DNA of 64,000 nt from Bacteroides zhangwenhongii (GCF_009193325.2 NZ_CP059856.1:2418001-2482000), one strand, 5' to 3'; positions 7,304-17,028 are shown, counted from the stretch's first letter. The notes: generated by a model from the letters alone, not told the origin. Made by a program: numbers and translations.

Positions 7304-8899
7304 TTATTTCAAATTATTATTTCCTGTGTCCCACCATAGGCGTGTACCTTCATGATCTTCTCCATCCAAGGCTTTCACAAGGGCAGAATATTGCTTCGGA
7401 TCTTCTGTTTGCAAAGTACCGGGAAAGTGAAGTCGACGTACCATCGTCTCCGAATCTATACATCCGTTCCTGCTATGATTGAAACGTACGGGAAACAAGC
7501 GGGGATATCCCGTACGTCGTTGTTCAGCCCAAGCTTCACAGCCTTCGGGAAACATGGCAATCCACTTTTGGGTAATAATCTTCTCCAGCTTTTTCTCCTT
7601 ATCATCCGACGGATTCCATTTTGGTGATACCTTACAACGAGCTTCCATATTATTCTCCGTTTCATAAGTGTCTACAAAATTCGAAGCTATCCGTTCGCTC
7701 TTCAAGTAATCTTCTACTCCATAGACACCCCATTGTTCGAAAGAAGTCATCACTCCGTTCCGATAGCAGTTTTCTTCATCTTCGTCTGTCCAACCGCGTA
7801 AAGCGGCCTCAGCACGTAAAAACCAGACTTCAGAAGCCGTCATCAGAGGTGCGTCCGTAGCCTGTGTGACCGACAATCGGGACAGCCCTGCATAATGATT
7901 ATGTGCAAAACAGGTTCCCTGACGAATGCCACGATACTCTCCCCTAAACTTTTCATCCGTACAAGGAACGAAATAGGCTTTGAGTCGGGGATCATCGTAT
8001 CCCGTAAGTATAGACTCCATTGAAGCATTCATATACGTTTCATTCCACACCAGATTAAGTTCTCCCAACGGATTAGTATATCCCGTTTTTGTAGAAACCG
8101 CAACTTTTTCCGATCCTCTCTCAAAGAAGCCGTAATCATTTTTCTTTATCTTCTCTATTTCCAAACGTGCCTTGTCGGGAGCGATTGATGCAAGACGCAT
8201 AGCCAAACGCAAGCGCAGAGAATTGGCAAACTTCACCCAAGAGGAATACTTGCCATCCAGCAGAATATCAAAACGGGCGAACCCATTGGATTCCGGTTTT
8301 TCTTCGATATAACCAGTAAGAGCGACAACGGCAGAATCCAATTCATTAAAAAATTCATAATAGGCCTCTTTCTGCGTATCAGGTTGATAATGCTTTTCCG
8401 CATTCGCAAAATACCTGTAAATAATAGGGCCATAGTAATCCGTTACCCGATGCATCACTTCCACTTTCAATATTTTCGTAATACCGAACAGAGCTGGATG
8501 AGTATCACGGGTAGCATTCTCCGACTGATATATCTGTGGAAAAATATACGAATACATATGTGTCCACATCGCACTATTCCAACCGTCCTGCATATTATAA
8601 TCGGAATTATTGGAACCGCCGTTCAGAGGTTTGGCGTCATGCATATATCCACTGAACATATCCGCATTCAGGTTCTGTATCAACTGGAAAGGCCAGTTCT
8701 TCCCCTTTCCGTAATCGTAATTAAAATAAATGCCTTGTTGGATAATCCCCAGACGGATTCCATAACCATTATCGTCAATGATCAGATCTTCATCCGTAAT
8801 GCCGGACAGATCGGTATTATAATCGCGGAAGTTACCCGTGCATGCTACGCAAAAAAGCCACCAGCCTATCAAATATAAATATATGTATCGTTTCTTCAT
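7304..8899 (-). CDS. SusD/RagB-like surface lipoprotein (SusD_2 type)
   Basis: A 531-residue lipoprotein with signal 'LIGWWLFCVACTGNFRDYNT', where the Cys after VA is the lipidation site. 'FRDYNTDLSGITDEDL' followed by an early ligand region and helical TPR-like repeats (SSWVKFANSLRLRLAMRLAS) and 'KIITQKWIAMFPEGCEAWAE' is the standard SusD text. It caps the SusC transporter upstream, 16 bp away, and captures ligand at the cell surface. The ligand is unknown: no glycoside hydrolase, sigma/anti-sigma pair or hybrid sensor lies next to the pair. The immediate neighbours downstream are nucleobase transport genes. Confidence 0.93.
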   Translation of the reverse strand: MKKRYIYLYLIGWWLFCVACTGNFRDYNTDLSGITDEDLIIDDNGYGIRLGIIQQGIYFNYDYGKGKNWPFQLIQNLNADMFSGYMHDAKPLNGGSNNSDYNMQDGWNSAMWTHMYSYIFPQIYQSENATRDTHPALFGITKILKVEVMHRVTDYYGPIIYRYFANAEKHYQPDTQKEAYYEFFNELDSAVVALTGYIEEKPESNGFARFDILLDGKYSSWVKFANSLRLRLAMRLASIAPDKARLEIEKIKKNDYGFFERGSEKVAVSTKTGYTNPLGELNLVWNETYMNASMESILTGYDDPRLKAYFVPCTDEKFRGEYRGIRQGTCFAHNHYAGLSRLSVTQATDAPLMTASEVWFLRAEAALRGWTDEDEENCYRNGVMTSFEQWGVYGVEDYLKSERIASNFVDTYETENNMEARCKVSPKWNPSDDKEKKLEKIITQKWIAMFPEGCEAWAEQRRTGYPRLFPVRFNHSRNGCIDSETMVRRLHFPGTLQTEDPKQYSALVKALDGEDHEGTRLWWDTGNNNLK

Positions 8900-8915
8900 T
8901 TTCCCTTTTCAGATT

Positions 8916-11900
8916 TTAAAACTCACATTTCAGCGTAAAACCCAGGCTACGGGTAGTAGGCATTCCGAACACCTCGATACCTTGATTATCATTTCCTGTA
9001 GAAAGTACCAGATCCGGGTCAAAAGGTGCTTCCTTATACAAGAAACACAGGTTACGGGCTACAAACGAAAGTTGCACATTCTTCAATACTTTAGTTTTCT
9101 GCATCCATTCCTTAGGGAAATTGTAACTCAGCGACACTTCACGCAAACGCAGATTGGTGGCATCGTACATATAATATTCCGTCACTCCGGCACGTCCGCC
9201 TACCACATTCTTATAGAATCCTTTCACATTGTCTATCCGTTCCCCTTCCAGCACAACATATCCTTTATCACGAGCGTCGGCAGTTATTTCCGACACTCCA
9301 TAAAGATCCATTTCCGCCTGCGTTTGCGAAAGGACTTTACCACCATAACGCCAGTCGAGCAAGAAGTAAAGACTGAATCCCTTGTAAGAAAACGTATGAT
9401 TCCATCCCATTAAAAAGACCGGATTGGCATTTCCTACTTTCACCGTATTACCATCTCCTTCCACCAACGGCAGCCCTTTATGATCTCCTTCCGTCCCATA
9501 AACAATCTTTCCCTGATCATCGCGCACAAAAGCTTTTCCATATATATCCCCGATAGAACCGCCTTTCACCAATTTCATAGCATAGCTTGAAGAAAAACTT
9601 GTAGGTCCGTAAACAAACTCCTTCAAGTCATCATGCAACTTCACAATCTTATTCTTATTGGAAGAAAAGTTGAGCGACGTCTTCCATGTGAAGTCAGAAG
9701 TTAACACCGGAGTAGCATTCAGCGTAATTTCCCATCCCTTGTTTTGAATATTTCCGGCGTTCACATACCGATAAGCAAACTCATCACCGGCGAGAGCAGG
9801 AAGTTTGAAAAACTGATTATACGTATTTGTGCGATAATAAGTCAGGTTAATTCCCAAACGGTGTCGGAAGAACTTCCATTCCGTTCCGAATTCCATAGCA
9901 TGAGTCATTTCCGGTTCCATTTCTTTAAAAGGCGCAGCATCATTTGCCTGTACTTCACCACCGGCATTGACGTGCGAAGTAGAATTTGTGATGTACAGAG
10001 GGATATCATTTCCCACTTTACTGTAAGCCCCGCGTAGTTTTACAAAAGAAATCCATTCGGGCAATTTCAGCCATTTATCAAGCAGTATGGAAAGACCGAC
10101 GGACGGATAAGCAAACCCTGATTTCTCATGCTTGGTATAGGACAACGTGGACGACCAGTCATTACGGGCTGTCAAATCAAGAAATATCTTTTTCTTATAA
10201 CCTATCTGAGCCGTACCGAAAAGTGATTGCAACTGCCGGTGTGCATCTATCTTCTGATCAATACTGGCAGAGCTGTTCATCACGATATTGGCAATATTAA
10301 ACACATTGGCATATTTCAAAGAAGCATTCTTCGAGTCGTAACGGGTTGAGTTCACCACCTTATCATTGATACTGCCGCCGATAGCCGCATCCAGAGTAAA
10401 ATCACCCCATGTTTTCTTAAACATAGCCATCACGTCACCATACATCTGCGTTTCCTGATAGTCCATCTCAAGATAACGCCCGTTCACTCCGCATAAAGCA
10501 GTTGCGGTAGAAGCATAGAATTTCTGACGCAATTTGTCAGCCCAATAATCCATATTGCCACGTGCTTGTATCGTCAGCCAACCACTCACTTTGAAAGTGG
10601 CGGAAAGAGCAAGAATGACACGTGTGCGTGTTTCCTTGCTTTGGATGCGATTCACTATCCAATATGGATTCTGCTCGAAATCTTCGGTAAACGTATGCCA
10701 ATTCTGCACATTCAAATTACGCTCTTCATTATAAGTTTCAAAATGCTCCTTATAATAAGACAGATCTTCGCCACGCGGAAAACGGTAAAGCCCTACTAAC
10801 GGATTCATATAGAAACCTCCTGAGACGGGCTTATTCTCAACCGTTTGTTTCATAACATTGACATTGCCATCCAACTTCAGACGTTTGTTGAACATGGCAG
10901 CCGTTTCACGCAGATTGATGTTATGCTTCTTTAATTTATTCCCTTCAATAATACCCCGTCCGGTAGTATTGGCATAAGAGAAATAAGTTTGCAGATTTTC
11001 ATTTCCGTGACTGACGGATACGGAAGTCATCGAAGTAAGTCCGGTACGGAAAAAATCATTCAGATTATCATGCACCTCCAAACTTTCCTTTTCACCCCAA
11101 CTATCTATCACATCACTCACCCCATAGCTGTTTTGCATCCGGGGTAAGCTGAAAGCCTTTTCAAAAGTAAGTCCGGTAGAGAAGTGGATACTTCTTTTCC
11201 CTGTAGAATTTCCTTTTTTGGTAGTGATCAGGATTACTCCATTGGCAGCTAGACTTCCATACAAAGCCGCTGCCGGGGCGCCTTTCAAGATACTGATACT
11301 TTCTACATCCTCCGGATTCAGATTGGAGATACCATCTCCTCCATCCCGGTTTCCGGCATTTGCCGTTCCGCCAATCGCCGAATAAGCCTGTTCCGGAGAA
11401 GTGTTGGACATCGGCACACCGTCTATCACATAAAGCGGCTGATTATCTCCGGATACCGAACGGACTCCCCGAAGAGTGATTTTGGCAGAACCACCCATAC
11501 CGGAAGAATTCTTGTTGACCTGCACTCCTGCAGCTTTTCCGGCAAGGGCTGTTATCATATTTATCTCCTTTACCCGATTCAATTCTTCCCCTTTTATTTT
11601 CTGAGTCGAATAGGCCAAAGTAGATTCATCCTTTTCAAGCCCTAGAGCAGTCACAATTACATTATCAAGCATGACCGTATTTTCCCGAAGGGAGATTTCA
11701 AGCATTGCCCTACCCGCTACTTTGACTTCCACTGTCTCATAACCGATAAAGGAAACTTGCAGAATAGCGCTATCCGGAACGGACAAAAAGAAGCTACCGT
11801 CTATATCACTGACAGTTCCGTTCGCTCCTCCTTTCTCACGAATGGTTGCCCCGATAAGCGGCTCGCCATTGGTATCGACAACACGTCCCCTTACCGTTGC

Positions 11901-12050
11901 CGTCGCATTATCCGTAGGGGTTTCTATGGTTTCTATAAACGTAACTTGTTCCGAAGCGTAACCATTCTCGCTTAAAAAGAAGAATGAACTCAATAAACAA
12001 CTTACAACAACTTGAACTCTCAATGATATTATAAAAGACTGTCTATTCAT
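8916..12050 (-). CDS. SusC/RagA TonB-dependent outer membrane transporter
   Basis: A 1044-residue protein with a signal peptide and a CarboxypepD_reg-like N-terminal domain at about 52-130 (GRVVDTNGEPLIGATI, GTVSDIDGSF, VSFIGYETVEV). A plug follows with 'NVIVTALGLEKDE' and the SusC signature 'LYVIDGVPMS', then a 22-strand barrel ending in 'SLGFTLKCEF' with terminal Phe. Outer membrane import driven by TonB. There is no N-terminal STN domain, so signalling to an anti-sigma factor is not expected. A minus-strand -7 box TATTTTTG lies at 12058-12065, only 7 bases before the start codon, which would leave a nearly leaderless mRNA if used. Confidence 0.94.
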   Translation of the reverse strand: MNRQSFIISLRVQVVVSCLLSSFFFLSENGYASEQVTFIETIETPTDNATATVRGRVVDTNGEPLIGATIREKGGANGTVSDIDGSFFLSVPDSAILQVSFIGYETVEVKVAGRAMLEISLRENTVMLDNVIVTALGLEKDESTLAYSTQKIKGEELNRVKEINMITALAGKAAGVQVNKNSSGMGGSAKITLRGVRSVSGDNQPLYVIDGVPMSNTSPEQAYSAIGGTANAGNRDGGDGISNLNPEDVESISILKGAPAAALYGSLAANGVILITTKKGNSTGKRSIHFSTGLTFEKAFSLPRMQNSYGVSDVIDSWGEKESLEVHDNLNDFFRTGLTSMTSVSVSHGNENLQTYFSYANTTGRGIIEGNKLKKHNINLRETAAMFNKRLKLDGNVNVMKQTVENKPVSGGFYMNPLVGLYRFPRGEDLSYYKEHFETYNEERNLNVQNWHTFTEDFEQNPYWIVNRIQSKETRTRVILALSATFKVSGWLTIQARGNMDYWADKLRQKFYASTATALCGVNGRYLEMDYQETQMYGDVMAMFKKTWGDFTLDAAIGGSINDKVVNSTRYDSKNASLKYANVFNIANIVMNSSASIDQKIDAHRQLQSLFGTAQIGYKKKIFLDLTARNDWSSTLSYTKHEKSGFAYPSVGLSILLDKWLKLPEWISFVKLRGAYSKVGNDIPLYITNSTSHVNAGGEVQANDAAPFKEMEPEMTHAMEFGTEWKFFRHRLGINLTYYRTNTYNQFFKLPALAGDEFAYRYVNAGNIQNKGWEITLNATPVLTSDFTWKTSLNFSSNKNKIVKLHDDLKEFVYGPTSFSSSYAMKLVKGGSIGDIYGKAFVRDDQGKIVYGTEGDHKGLPLVEGDGNTVKVGNANPVFLMGWNHTFSYKGFSLYFLLDWRYGGKVLSQTQAEMDLYGVSEITADARDKGYVVLEGERIDNVKGFYKNVVGGRAGVTEYYMYDATNLRLREVSLSYNFPKEWMQKTKVLKNVQLSFVARNLCFLYKEAPFDPDLVLSTGNDNQGIEVFGMPTTRSLGFTLKCEF

Positions 12051-12102
12051 TATGCCACAAAAATACGTAAATATTTTATATATTGCATTTTTTCACATTG
12101 AT

Positions 12103-12134
12103 TTTGAACGAAATAAACATTATCACTATTTTTG
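12103..12134 (+). promoter_or_regulatory. Promoter for the gene at 12157
   Basis: TTTG (12103-12106), 20 bases, TATTTTTG (12127-12134): a perfect Bacteroides promoter. It is divergent from the susC-like gene. Confidence 0.75.
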
Positions 12135-12156
12135 CATGAAATTAAAATGATACATA

Positions 12157-12738
12157 ATGATGGAAATCGAGAAACATCCACTAGAACCATTTCTTCCGGC
12201 AAAAGCCAAACTGCTAATGCTGGGAAGTTTTCCACCGCAGAAAAAGCGTTGGTCTATGGACTTCTATTACCCGAACCTGAATAATGATATGTGGCGTATT
12301 TTCGGTGTGTTGTTTTTTAATGACAAAGACTACTTTCTAAATCCTACACGAAAAGCGTTTTGCCGTGAACGGATTATAGACTTTCTAAATGAGAAAGGAA
12401 TTGCACTGTTCGATACGGCCTCGTCCGTTCGCCGACTACAAGACAATGCGTCCGATAAGTTTCTGGAGGTTGTGGAAGCCACCGATATTGCCGCAATGCT
12501 TCGTCGGCTTCCCGAATGTAAGGCCATCGTTACGACTGGTCAGAAAGCTACTGACACACTCCGGCAACAATTGGATGTAGAAGAACCGAAAGTCGGCGAT
12601 TATTCGGAGTTTGTTTTTGAGAAACGTGCAATGAGGCTGTATCGTATGCCTTCATCATCGCGAGCATACCCATTGGCATTGGATAAGAAAGCGGCTGCCT
12701 ATCGAATCATGTATCAGGATTTACAGTTACTACCCTAA
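12157..12738 (+). CDS. Uracil-DNA glycosylase superfamily protein (hypoxanthine-DNA glycosylase-like)
   Basis: A 193-residue cytoplasmic protein. 'KAKLLMLGSFPPQKKRWSMDFYYPNLNNDMWRIFG' is the G-S-F-P-P loop and the following helix of UDG-fold enzymes annotated as DNA-deoxyinosine glycosylases, and 'YRMPSSSRAYP' is the second active-site loop. It would remove a damaged base such as hypoxanthine or uracil in base excision repair. The classical catalytic Asp of UDG family 1 is not evident, which fits the family 6-like group. ATG at 12157 is used; the next codon is also ATG. Confidence 0.75.
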   Translation: MMEIEKHPLEPFLPAKAKLLMLGSFPPQKKRWSMDFYYPNLNNDMWRIFGVLFFNDKDYFLNPTRKAFCRERIIDFLNEKGIALFDTASSVRRLQDNASDKFLEVVEATDIAAMLRRLPECKAIVTTGQKATDTLRQQLDVEEPKVGDYSEFVFEKRAMRLYRMPSSSRAYPLALDKKAAAYRIMYQDLQLLP

Positions 12739-12773
12739 ATGTGAAACAACAAATATCAAATAATAAATTAGAA

Positions 12774-13133
12774 ATGAGTATGACACCTTTATTTTTGCAG
12801 TATCCGGCATGCAGCACATGCCAAAAAGCCAAAAAGTGGTTAACAGAAAATAACATTGAATATACAAACCGGTTGATTGTAGAAGAAAATCCTACAGTAG
12901 AAGAGCTAAAAGCATGGATTCCCCGTAGCGGTCTGCCTATAAAGAAATTCTTCAACACTAGCGGACTCGTTTATAAAGAGCTGAAACTGAGTGAGAAGTT
13001 GCCAAGCATGAGCGAAGAGGAACAAATAGAACTGCTGGCTACAAACGGTAAGTTGGTGAAACGTCCTCTAGTAGTAACAGACAGTTTTGTATTGGTCGGT
13101 TTCAAGCCCGATGAATGGGAAAAATTAAAATAG
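12774..13133 (+). CDS. ArsC/Spx-family thioredoxin-fold protein
   Basis: A 119-residue protein with 'FLQYPACSTCQKAKKWLTEN' (CxxC of the thioredoxin fold) and 'KRPLVVTDSFVLVGFKPDEW', the conserved RP and GF motifs of the ArsC/Spx/YffB family. These proteins are arsenate reductases or thiol-redox regulators; with a CxxC active site and no ars genes nearby, an arsenate role is not supported. The start at 12774 is chosen over GTG 12741 because the text before it is not family-like. It follows the glycosylase gene by 35 bp and may share its transcript. Confidence 0.85.
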   Translation: MSMTPLFLQYPACSTCQKAKKWLTENNIEYTNRLIVEENPTVEELKAWIPRSGLPIKKFFNTSGLVYKELKLSEKLPSMSEEEQIELLATNGKLVKRPLVVTDSFVLVGFKPDEWEKLK

Positions 13134-13156
13134 TTCAAAACTTATTTACCCGAATG

Positions 13157-13187
13157 TTTGGAGATTCAGAAGTTTCTACTACCTTTG
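13157..13187 (+). promoter_or_regulatory. Promoter of tRNA-Trp
   Basis: TTTG (13157-13160), 19 bases, TACCTTTG (13180-13187). The expected transcript start is a few bases before the tRNA. Confidence 0.75.
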
Positions 13188-13198
13188 CAGCCGCAAAC

Positions 13199-13271
13199 AC
13201 GGGAGTAGCTCAGTTGGTAGAGCACCGGTCTCCAAAACCGGGTGTCGGGAGTTCGAGCCTCTCCTCCCGTG
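13199..13271 (+). tRNA. tRNA-Trp (anticodon CCA)
   Basis: A complete cloverleaf. Acceptor ACGGGAG (13199-13205) pairs with CTCCCGT (13264-13270), the discriminator is G13271, and the anticodon stem CCGGT/ACCGG holds the loop CTCCAAA with anticodon CCA at 13232-13234. The T-loop is GTTCGAG. The 3' CCA is not encoded, as is usual in Bacteroides. The gene has its own promoter and a strong hairpin right behind it. Confidence 0.96.
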
Positions 13272-13322
13272 CAATAAGAAAACCGCAAATAGTCGTCAAG
13301 CCATTTGCGGTTTTCTTATTAT
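13272..13322 (+). terminator. Terminator after tRNA-Trp
   Basis: An 18-bp perfect stem: AATAAGAAAACCGCAAAT (13273-13290) pairs with 13303-13320 around a 12-base loop. It can serve the convergent VWA gene too. Confidence 0.85.
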
Positions 13323-13375
13323 TGCCTCACAGATAAGTCACTACTCCCGGCTCAGTTTGAAAACTCTCTCTTAGA

Positions 13376-15223
13376 CTAATTCTTACCCGCCTTTTCCAAT
13401 CCTTTAGCAGCCTCAACCAGTCGGATAAACTCTCTTCGATATCCTCTTTCATCATTATTCAATCCCTGTTTAGCCAGCTTAATGACTTTGTCATAATCGG
13501 CAGTTCCTTTAAAGTCAGAATCACGAAGCAACTGTCCGAACATGGCTACTGCCGAAGCGAAACGGAAGTCGGAAGAAACACTATCTCCTTTGTTATCTAC
13601 AAAAGGAAGTTCCATTTTCCTGCTGACATCCTTATCCGGAGCTTTGTAGCGCAATTTCACAGTAAGGAGTTCATCAGATCCGGTCGGCTTCAGCGTCATT
13701 TTTTCTTTCTTTTGGTATTTCAAGTCGTCTACTTTACCTACATATTCATTCTTCACACCTGCGGGAATCACTTCATAAAAAGCTGTTACCGTATGTCCTG
13801 CTCCCATATCTCCGGCATCTTTCGCATCATTATTGAAATCTTCGTCTTTCAGCAGACGGCTTTCGTAACCGATCAGACGATATGCCTGTACTTGAGAAGG
13901 ATTAAATTCCACTTGCAGTTTGACATCTTTTGCCACAGTATGCAATGTAGCACCGAATTCGCCTACTAAAACACGGTTGGCTTCCTGCAAGTTATCTATA
14001 TAGGCATGATTCCCATTTCCTTTTTCAGCCAATACTTGAATTTTCTTATCTTTGTAGTTACCCATTCCATAGCCTAGTACAGTAAGATGTACGCCACTTT
14101 TCCGTTCTTTTTCTATCAATTGTTCCAATCCTTCGGCGGAAGAAACGCCGACGTTGAAATCACCATCGGAACAAAGTATGATACGGTTATTGCCATCAGA
14201 GATAAAGTTCTTTTTAGCTATTTGATACGCCAAATGAATGCCCGCGCCTCCTGCAGTAGATCCGCTTGCGGTCAATTCATCTATCGCTTCACGGATTTTC
14301 TGTTTATCACCGCCCGAAGTAGCTTCCAGTTTCACACCGGCACTGCCTGCATAAGTCACGATTGCCACCTTATCTTTATTCCGCAGATTATTCACCAACA
14401 GTTTGAGCGATGACTTTACCAAATCCAATCGATTAGCCCCCCACATAGAACCGGAAACATCAACCAAGAATACAAGATTGGACGCCGGCAACTGCTCCGT
14501 CGGAATTTCTTTAGCTTTCAATCCGATACGAACAAGCCGATGAGCTGTATTCCAAGTACAAGTTCCGGCTTCCACAGTTATCTTCACAGGATCGTCGCCC
14601 GTTGGTTTCGGATAGTCGTAAGAAAAGTAATTCACTAATTCTTCCGTACGGATTGCATCGGCAGGAGGCAATTCTCCTCTATTGATAAAACGACGCATAT
14701 TGCTATAAGAAGCAGGGTCCACATCAATAGAGAAAGTAGAAAGCGGAGTATCCGCTACACTCTTGAAACCATTCTCCTGAATTCGGCCATACTCTTCCGT
14801 ATTCATTCTCGCATCCATATCATACATGGCAGTCGGACACACCGCTACATACGCACCGGTCACTGCCTTTGTTTTCATTGTACCGTATCCCACTACGACA
14901 CACTCCTCCAACGCCACATCATCAGTCTTCATTTTAACATCCAGTTTGACCGACTCAACCACTCTTTTTTCTTCTTTATACCCGATAAACCGGAATAACA
15001 ATACATCCCCTTTTTGGGCCTGAATGGAATAACGACCGTTCACATCTGTGATTGCCCCACTTTTGGAACGGTTATTCACTACCGAACAACCGGTAATCGA
15101 AGTTCCATCCGCTGCGTCCGTCACAATACCGGTCACGGTAATAGTTTGCGCATTCATTGTTCCTAAGCAAATAACTGCCATCAGCAGTACGAGCATGATT
15201 GCTCTGAATTGGTTTGTTCTCAT
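13376..15223 (-). CDS. Exported VWA-domain protein with CarboxypepD_reg-like N-terminus (YfbK type)
   Basis: A 615-residue protein with a signal peptide ending near 'GTMNAQ' and a CarboxypepD_reg-like domain at about 28-100 (VTGIVTDAADGTSITG...SIQAQKGDVLLFRFIGYKE). A short SusC-like 'ECVVVGYGTMKTKAVTG' tail of that domain follows, then the YfbK-type N-terminal domain (NTEEYGRIQENGFKSV...FSIDVDPASYSNMRRFI). The VWA domain has an intact MIDAS, D255-x-S257-x-S259 (DVSGSMWG) with later STAGG and SDGDFNVG. The C-terminal DUF3520-like part ends at the tail. It is probably periplasmic or outer-membrane associated; the role of this widespread Bacteroidetes family is unknown. It is convergent with tRNA-Trp. 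Confidence 0.88.
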   Translation of the reverse strand: MRTNQFRAIMLVLLMAVICLGTMNAQTITVTGIVTDAADGTSITGCSVVNNRSKSGAITDVNGRYSIQAQKGDVLLFRFIGYKEEKRVVESVKLDVKMKTDDVALEECVVVGYGTMKTKAVTGAYVAVCPTAMYDMDARMNTEEYGRIQENGFKSVADTPLSTFSIDVDPASYSNMRRFINRGELPPADAIRTEELVNYFSYDYPKPTGDDPVKITVEAGTCTWNTAHRLVRIGLKAKEIPTEQLPASNLVFLVDVSGSMWGANRLDLVKSSLKLLVNNLRNKDKVAIVTYAGSAGVKLEATSGGDKQKIREAIDELTASGSTAGGAGIHLAYQIAKKNFISDGNNRIILCSDGDFNVGVSSAEGLEQLIEKERKSGVHLTVLGYGMGNYKDKKIQVLAEKGNGNHAYIDNLQEANRVLVGEFGATLHTVAKDVKLQVEFNPSQVQAYRLIGYESRLLKDEDFNNDAKDAGDMGAGHTVTAFYEVIPAGVKNEYVGKVDDLKYQKKEKMTLKPTGSDELLTVKLRYKAPDKDVSRKMELPFVDNKGDSVSSDFRFASAVAMFGQLLRDSDFKGTADYDKVIKLAKQGLNNDERGYRREFIRLVEAAKGLEKAGKN

Positions 15224-15356
15224 AACTTCATTATTTTAAAATGTTACTATTCATCGCTTTTACTATAGAGATGCGGATTTCACACAGATTCCATAAATTG
15301 CCTGAACTTTTTTTATCCGGGCGGAAAAAAGTCACTTAAAAATTCCTACTTATTCC

Positions 15357-15387
15357 TTTGTAACTCTTAATATGATATGTATATTTG
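15357..15387 (+). promoter_or_regulatory. Promoter of the phospholipid/sigma operon
   Basis: TTTG (15357-15360), 19 bases, TATATTTG (15380-15387). It places the transcript start near 15392 and rules out the upstream ATG at 15372 as start of the first gene. Confidence 0.75.
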
Positions 15388-15410
15388 CCAAACATAAACA
15401 TATCATAAAT

Positions 15411-16067
15411 ATGAAAAACGAAGTTGATGGAAGGCGGGAAATAGCCTCACGAAACACGGTCTGGGCTACTCTTATCGCCCGCAAACTAACTCGTTGGGGT
15501 ATCACTCCCAATCAAATTTCCATGATGAGCATATTCTTCGCTATGGTGGGATGCCTTCTGTTGATCGGCACAGTCATTGATCCCGGTTTTAACAAGTATG
15601 TAGCCTACATTCTGTTCATCGTTTGCATGCAGTCGCGGTTACTCTGCAACCTGTTCGATGGGATGGTAGCTATCGAAGGAGGGAAGAAAAGTGCCAACGG
15701 GGATCTCTACAATGATATGCCCGACCGATTCGCCGATGCTTTGTTCATCATTCCCGTCGGATATGTAGCAGGCGGATTCGGTATTGAACTAGGATGGCTG
15801 GCTGCTCTTCTTGCCGTGATGACAGCTTATTTCCGCTGGATAGGAGCCTACAAAACGCACCAGCATTTCTTTAACGGCCCGATGGCCAAGCAACACCGCA
15901 TGGCATTGCTCACGCTTGCCTTTGCAGTAGCCACCTGTACCATTCACGCAGGATACGACCGGATGGTATGTCTCATAGCCCTGATAATTATAAATGTCGG
16001 CCTTGTCGCAACACTGATACACCGTCTGTACCTCATGTCACACACACCAAACAATGAAATAAAATGA
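15411..16067 (+). CDS. CDP-alcohol phosphatidyltransferase family protein
   Basis: A 218-residue membrane protein. The family signature is present in variant spacing: 'NLFDGMVAIEGGKKSANGDLYNDMPDRFADA' carries DG..A, G and the two closing Asp residues. About five to six membrane helices follow the amphipathic start (VWATLIARKLTRWGITPNQIS). It should transfer a phosphatidyl group from CDP-diacylglycerol to an unknown alcohol at the inner membrane. It overlaps the next gene (CdsA-like) by 4 bp. This pairing resembles E. coli ynbA-ynbB, a second CDP-alcohol module of unknown product. The start is set by the promoter upstream. Confidence 0.88.
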   Translation: MKNEVDGRREIASRNTVWATLIARKLTRWGITPNQISMMSIFFAMVGCLLLIGTVIDPGFNKYVAYILFIVCMQSRLLCNLFDGMVAIEGGKKSANGDLYNDMPDRFADALFIIPVGYVAGGFGIELGWLAALLAVMTAYFRWIGAYKTHQHFFNGPMAKQHRMALLTLAFAVATCTIHAGYDRMVCLIALIIINVGLVATLIHRLYLMSHTPNNEIK

Positions 16068-17020
16068 AAGAACTACTGGATATCATATTTCCTACGCTAA
16101 GCGATGAACTGATTATCGTCATTTCGCTCATCATCGGACTGCTCATTACGGCAAGCCTTATTCTTTTTCTCGTAAAGAAGATCTCTCCAAGAACAAATAT
16201 CAGCGAACTCTCCGCCCGCACACGTTCATGGTGGATCATGGCGGGTATGTTTATCGGTGCTGTATTTATCAGCTATAATATTTCTTATTTCTTCCTTGCC
16301 TTTCTCTCTTTCATTGCTTTCAGAGAACTGTATTCGGTGTTGGGATTCAGAGAGGCAGATCGCGGAGCATTATTCTGGGGGATACTGGCCATTCCCATTC
16401 AATATTACCTTGCTTACCTTGCCTGGTATGGAGCATTCATCATCTTCATCCCGGTAGTTATGTTTCTCGTATTACCCTTACGACTGGTTTTGAAAGAAGA
16501 CACTCACGGAATCACCAAGTCGATGGCTTTATTACAGTGGATTCTAATGCTTTCGGTATTCGGTATCAGCCACCTCGCTTATCTCCTGTCACTTCCCGAA
16601 CTGCCGGGATTCAATGCGGGGGGACGAGGTCTGCTATTATTCCTTGTATTCCTTACGGAAATCAACGATGTTATGCAATTTATCTGGGGCAAACTTCTCG
16701 GACGACATAAGATACTTCCGAAAGTAAGTCCGAACAAGACATGGGAAGGATTTTTAGGTGGTGTAATCAGCACTACCGCCATTGGTTACTTTCTCGGTTT
16801 CCTGACTCCCCTCTCCGCTCCTAACGTTCTTCTGGTAAGCGCTCTTATTGCCATTGCCGGATTCTCGGGAGACGTAGTCATCTCCGCCATCAAAAGGGAT
16901 AAAGGAATTAAGGACATGGGGAACAGTATTCCCGGTCATGGAGGAGTATTCGACCGGATAGATTCTCTGTCCTACACCGCTCCCGTCTTTTTTCATTTAG
17001 TTTATTACATTGCATATTAA
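16064..17020 (+). CDS. Phosphatidate cytidylyltransferase (CdsA-like)
   Basis: A 318-residue, eight- to nine-helix membrane protein. 'VSPNKTWEGFLGG' and the CDS signature 'SAIKRDKGIKDMGNSIPGHG' followed by GVFDRID are intact, including the metal-binding Asp residues. It makes CDP-diacylglycerol from phosphatidate and CTP, the donor for the partner encoded just upstream (4-bp overlap). Since a housekeeping CdsA should exist elsewhere, this copy is probably dedicated to the operon, like YnbB in E. coli; that is inference. Confidence 0.9.
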   Translation: MKELLDIIFPTLSDELIIVISLIIGLLITASLILFLVKKISPRTNISELSARTRSWWIMAGMFIGAVFISYNISYFFLAFLSFIAFRELYSVLGFREADRGALFWGILAIPIQYYLAYLAWYGAFIIFIPVVMFLVLPLRLVLKEDTHGITKSMALLQWILMLSVFGISHLAYLLSLPELPGFNAGGRGLLLFLVFLTEINDVMQFIWGKLLGRHKILPKVSPNKTWEGFLGGVISTTAIGYFLGFLTPLSAPNVLLVSALIAIAGFSGDVVISAIKRDKGIKDMGNSIPGHGGVFDRIDSLSYTAPVFFHLVYYIAY

Positions 17021-17028
17021 AGGAAAGA

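Noticed and set aside
13115..13336. 73-codon frame over tRNA-Trp
   Set aside because: It reads through the tRNA and its terminator.
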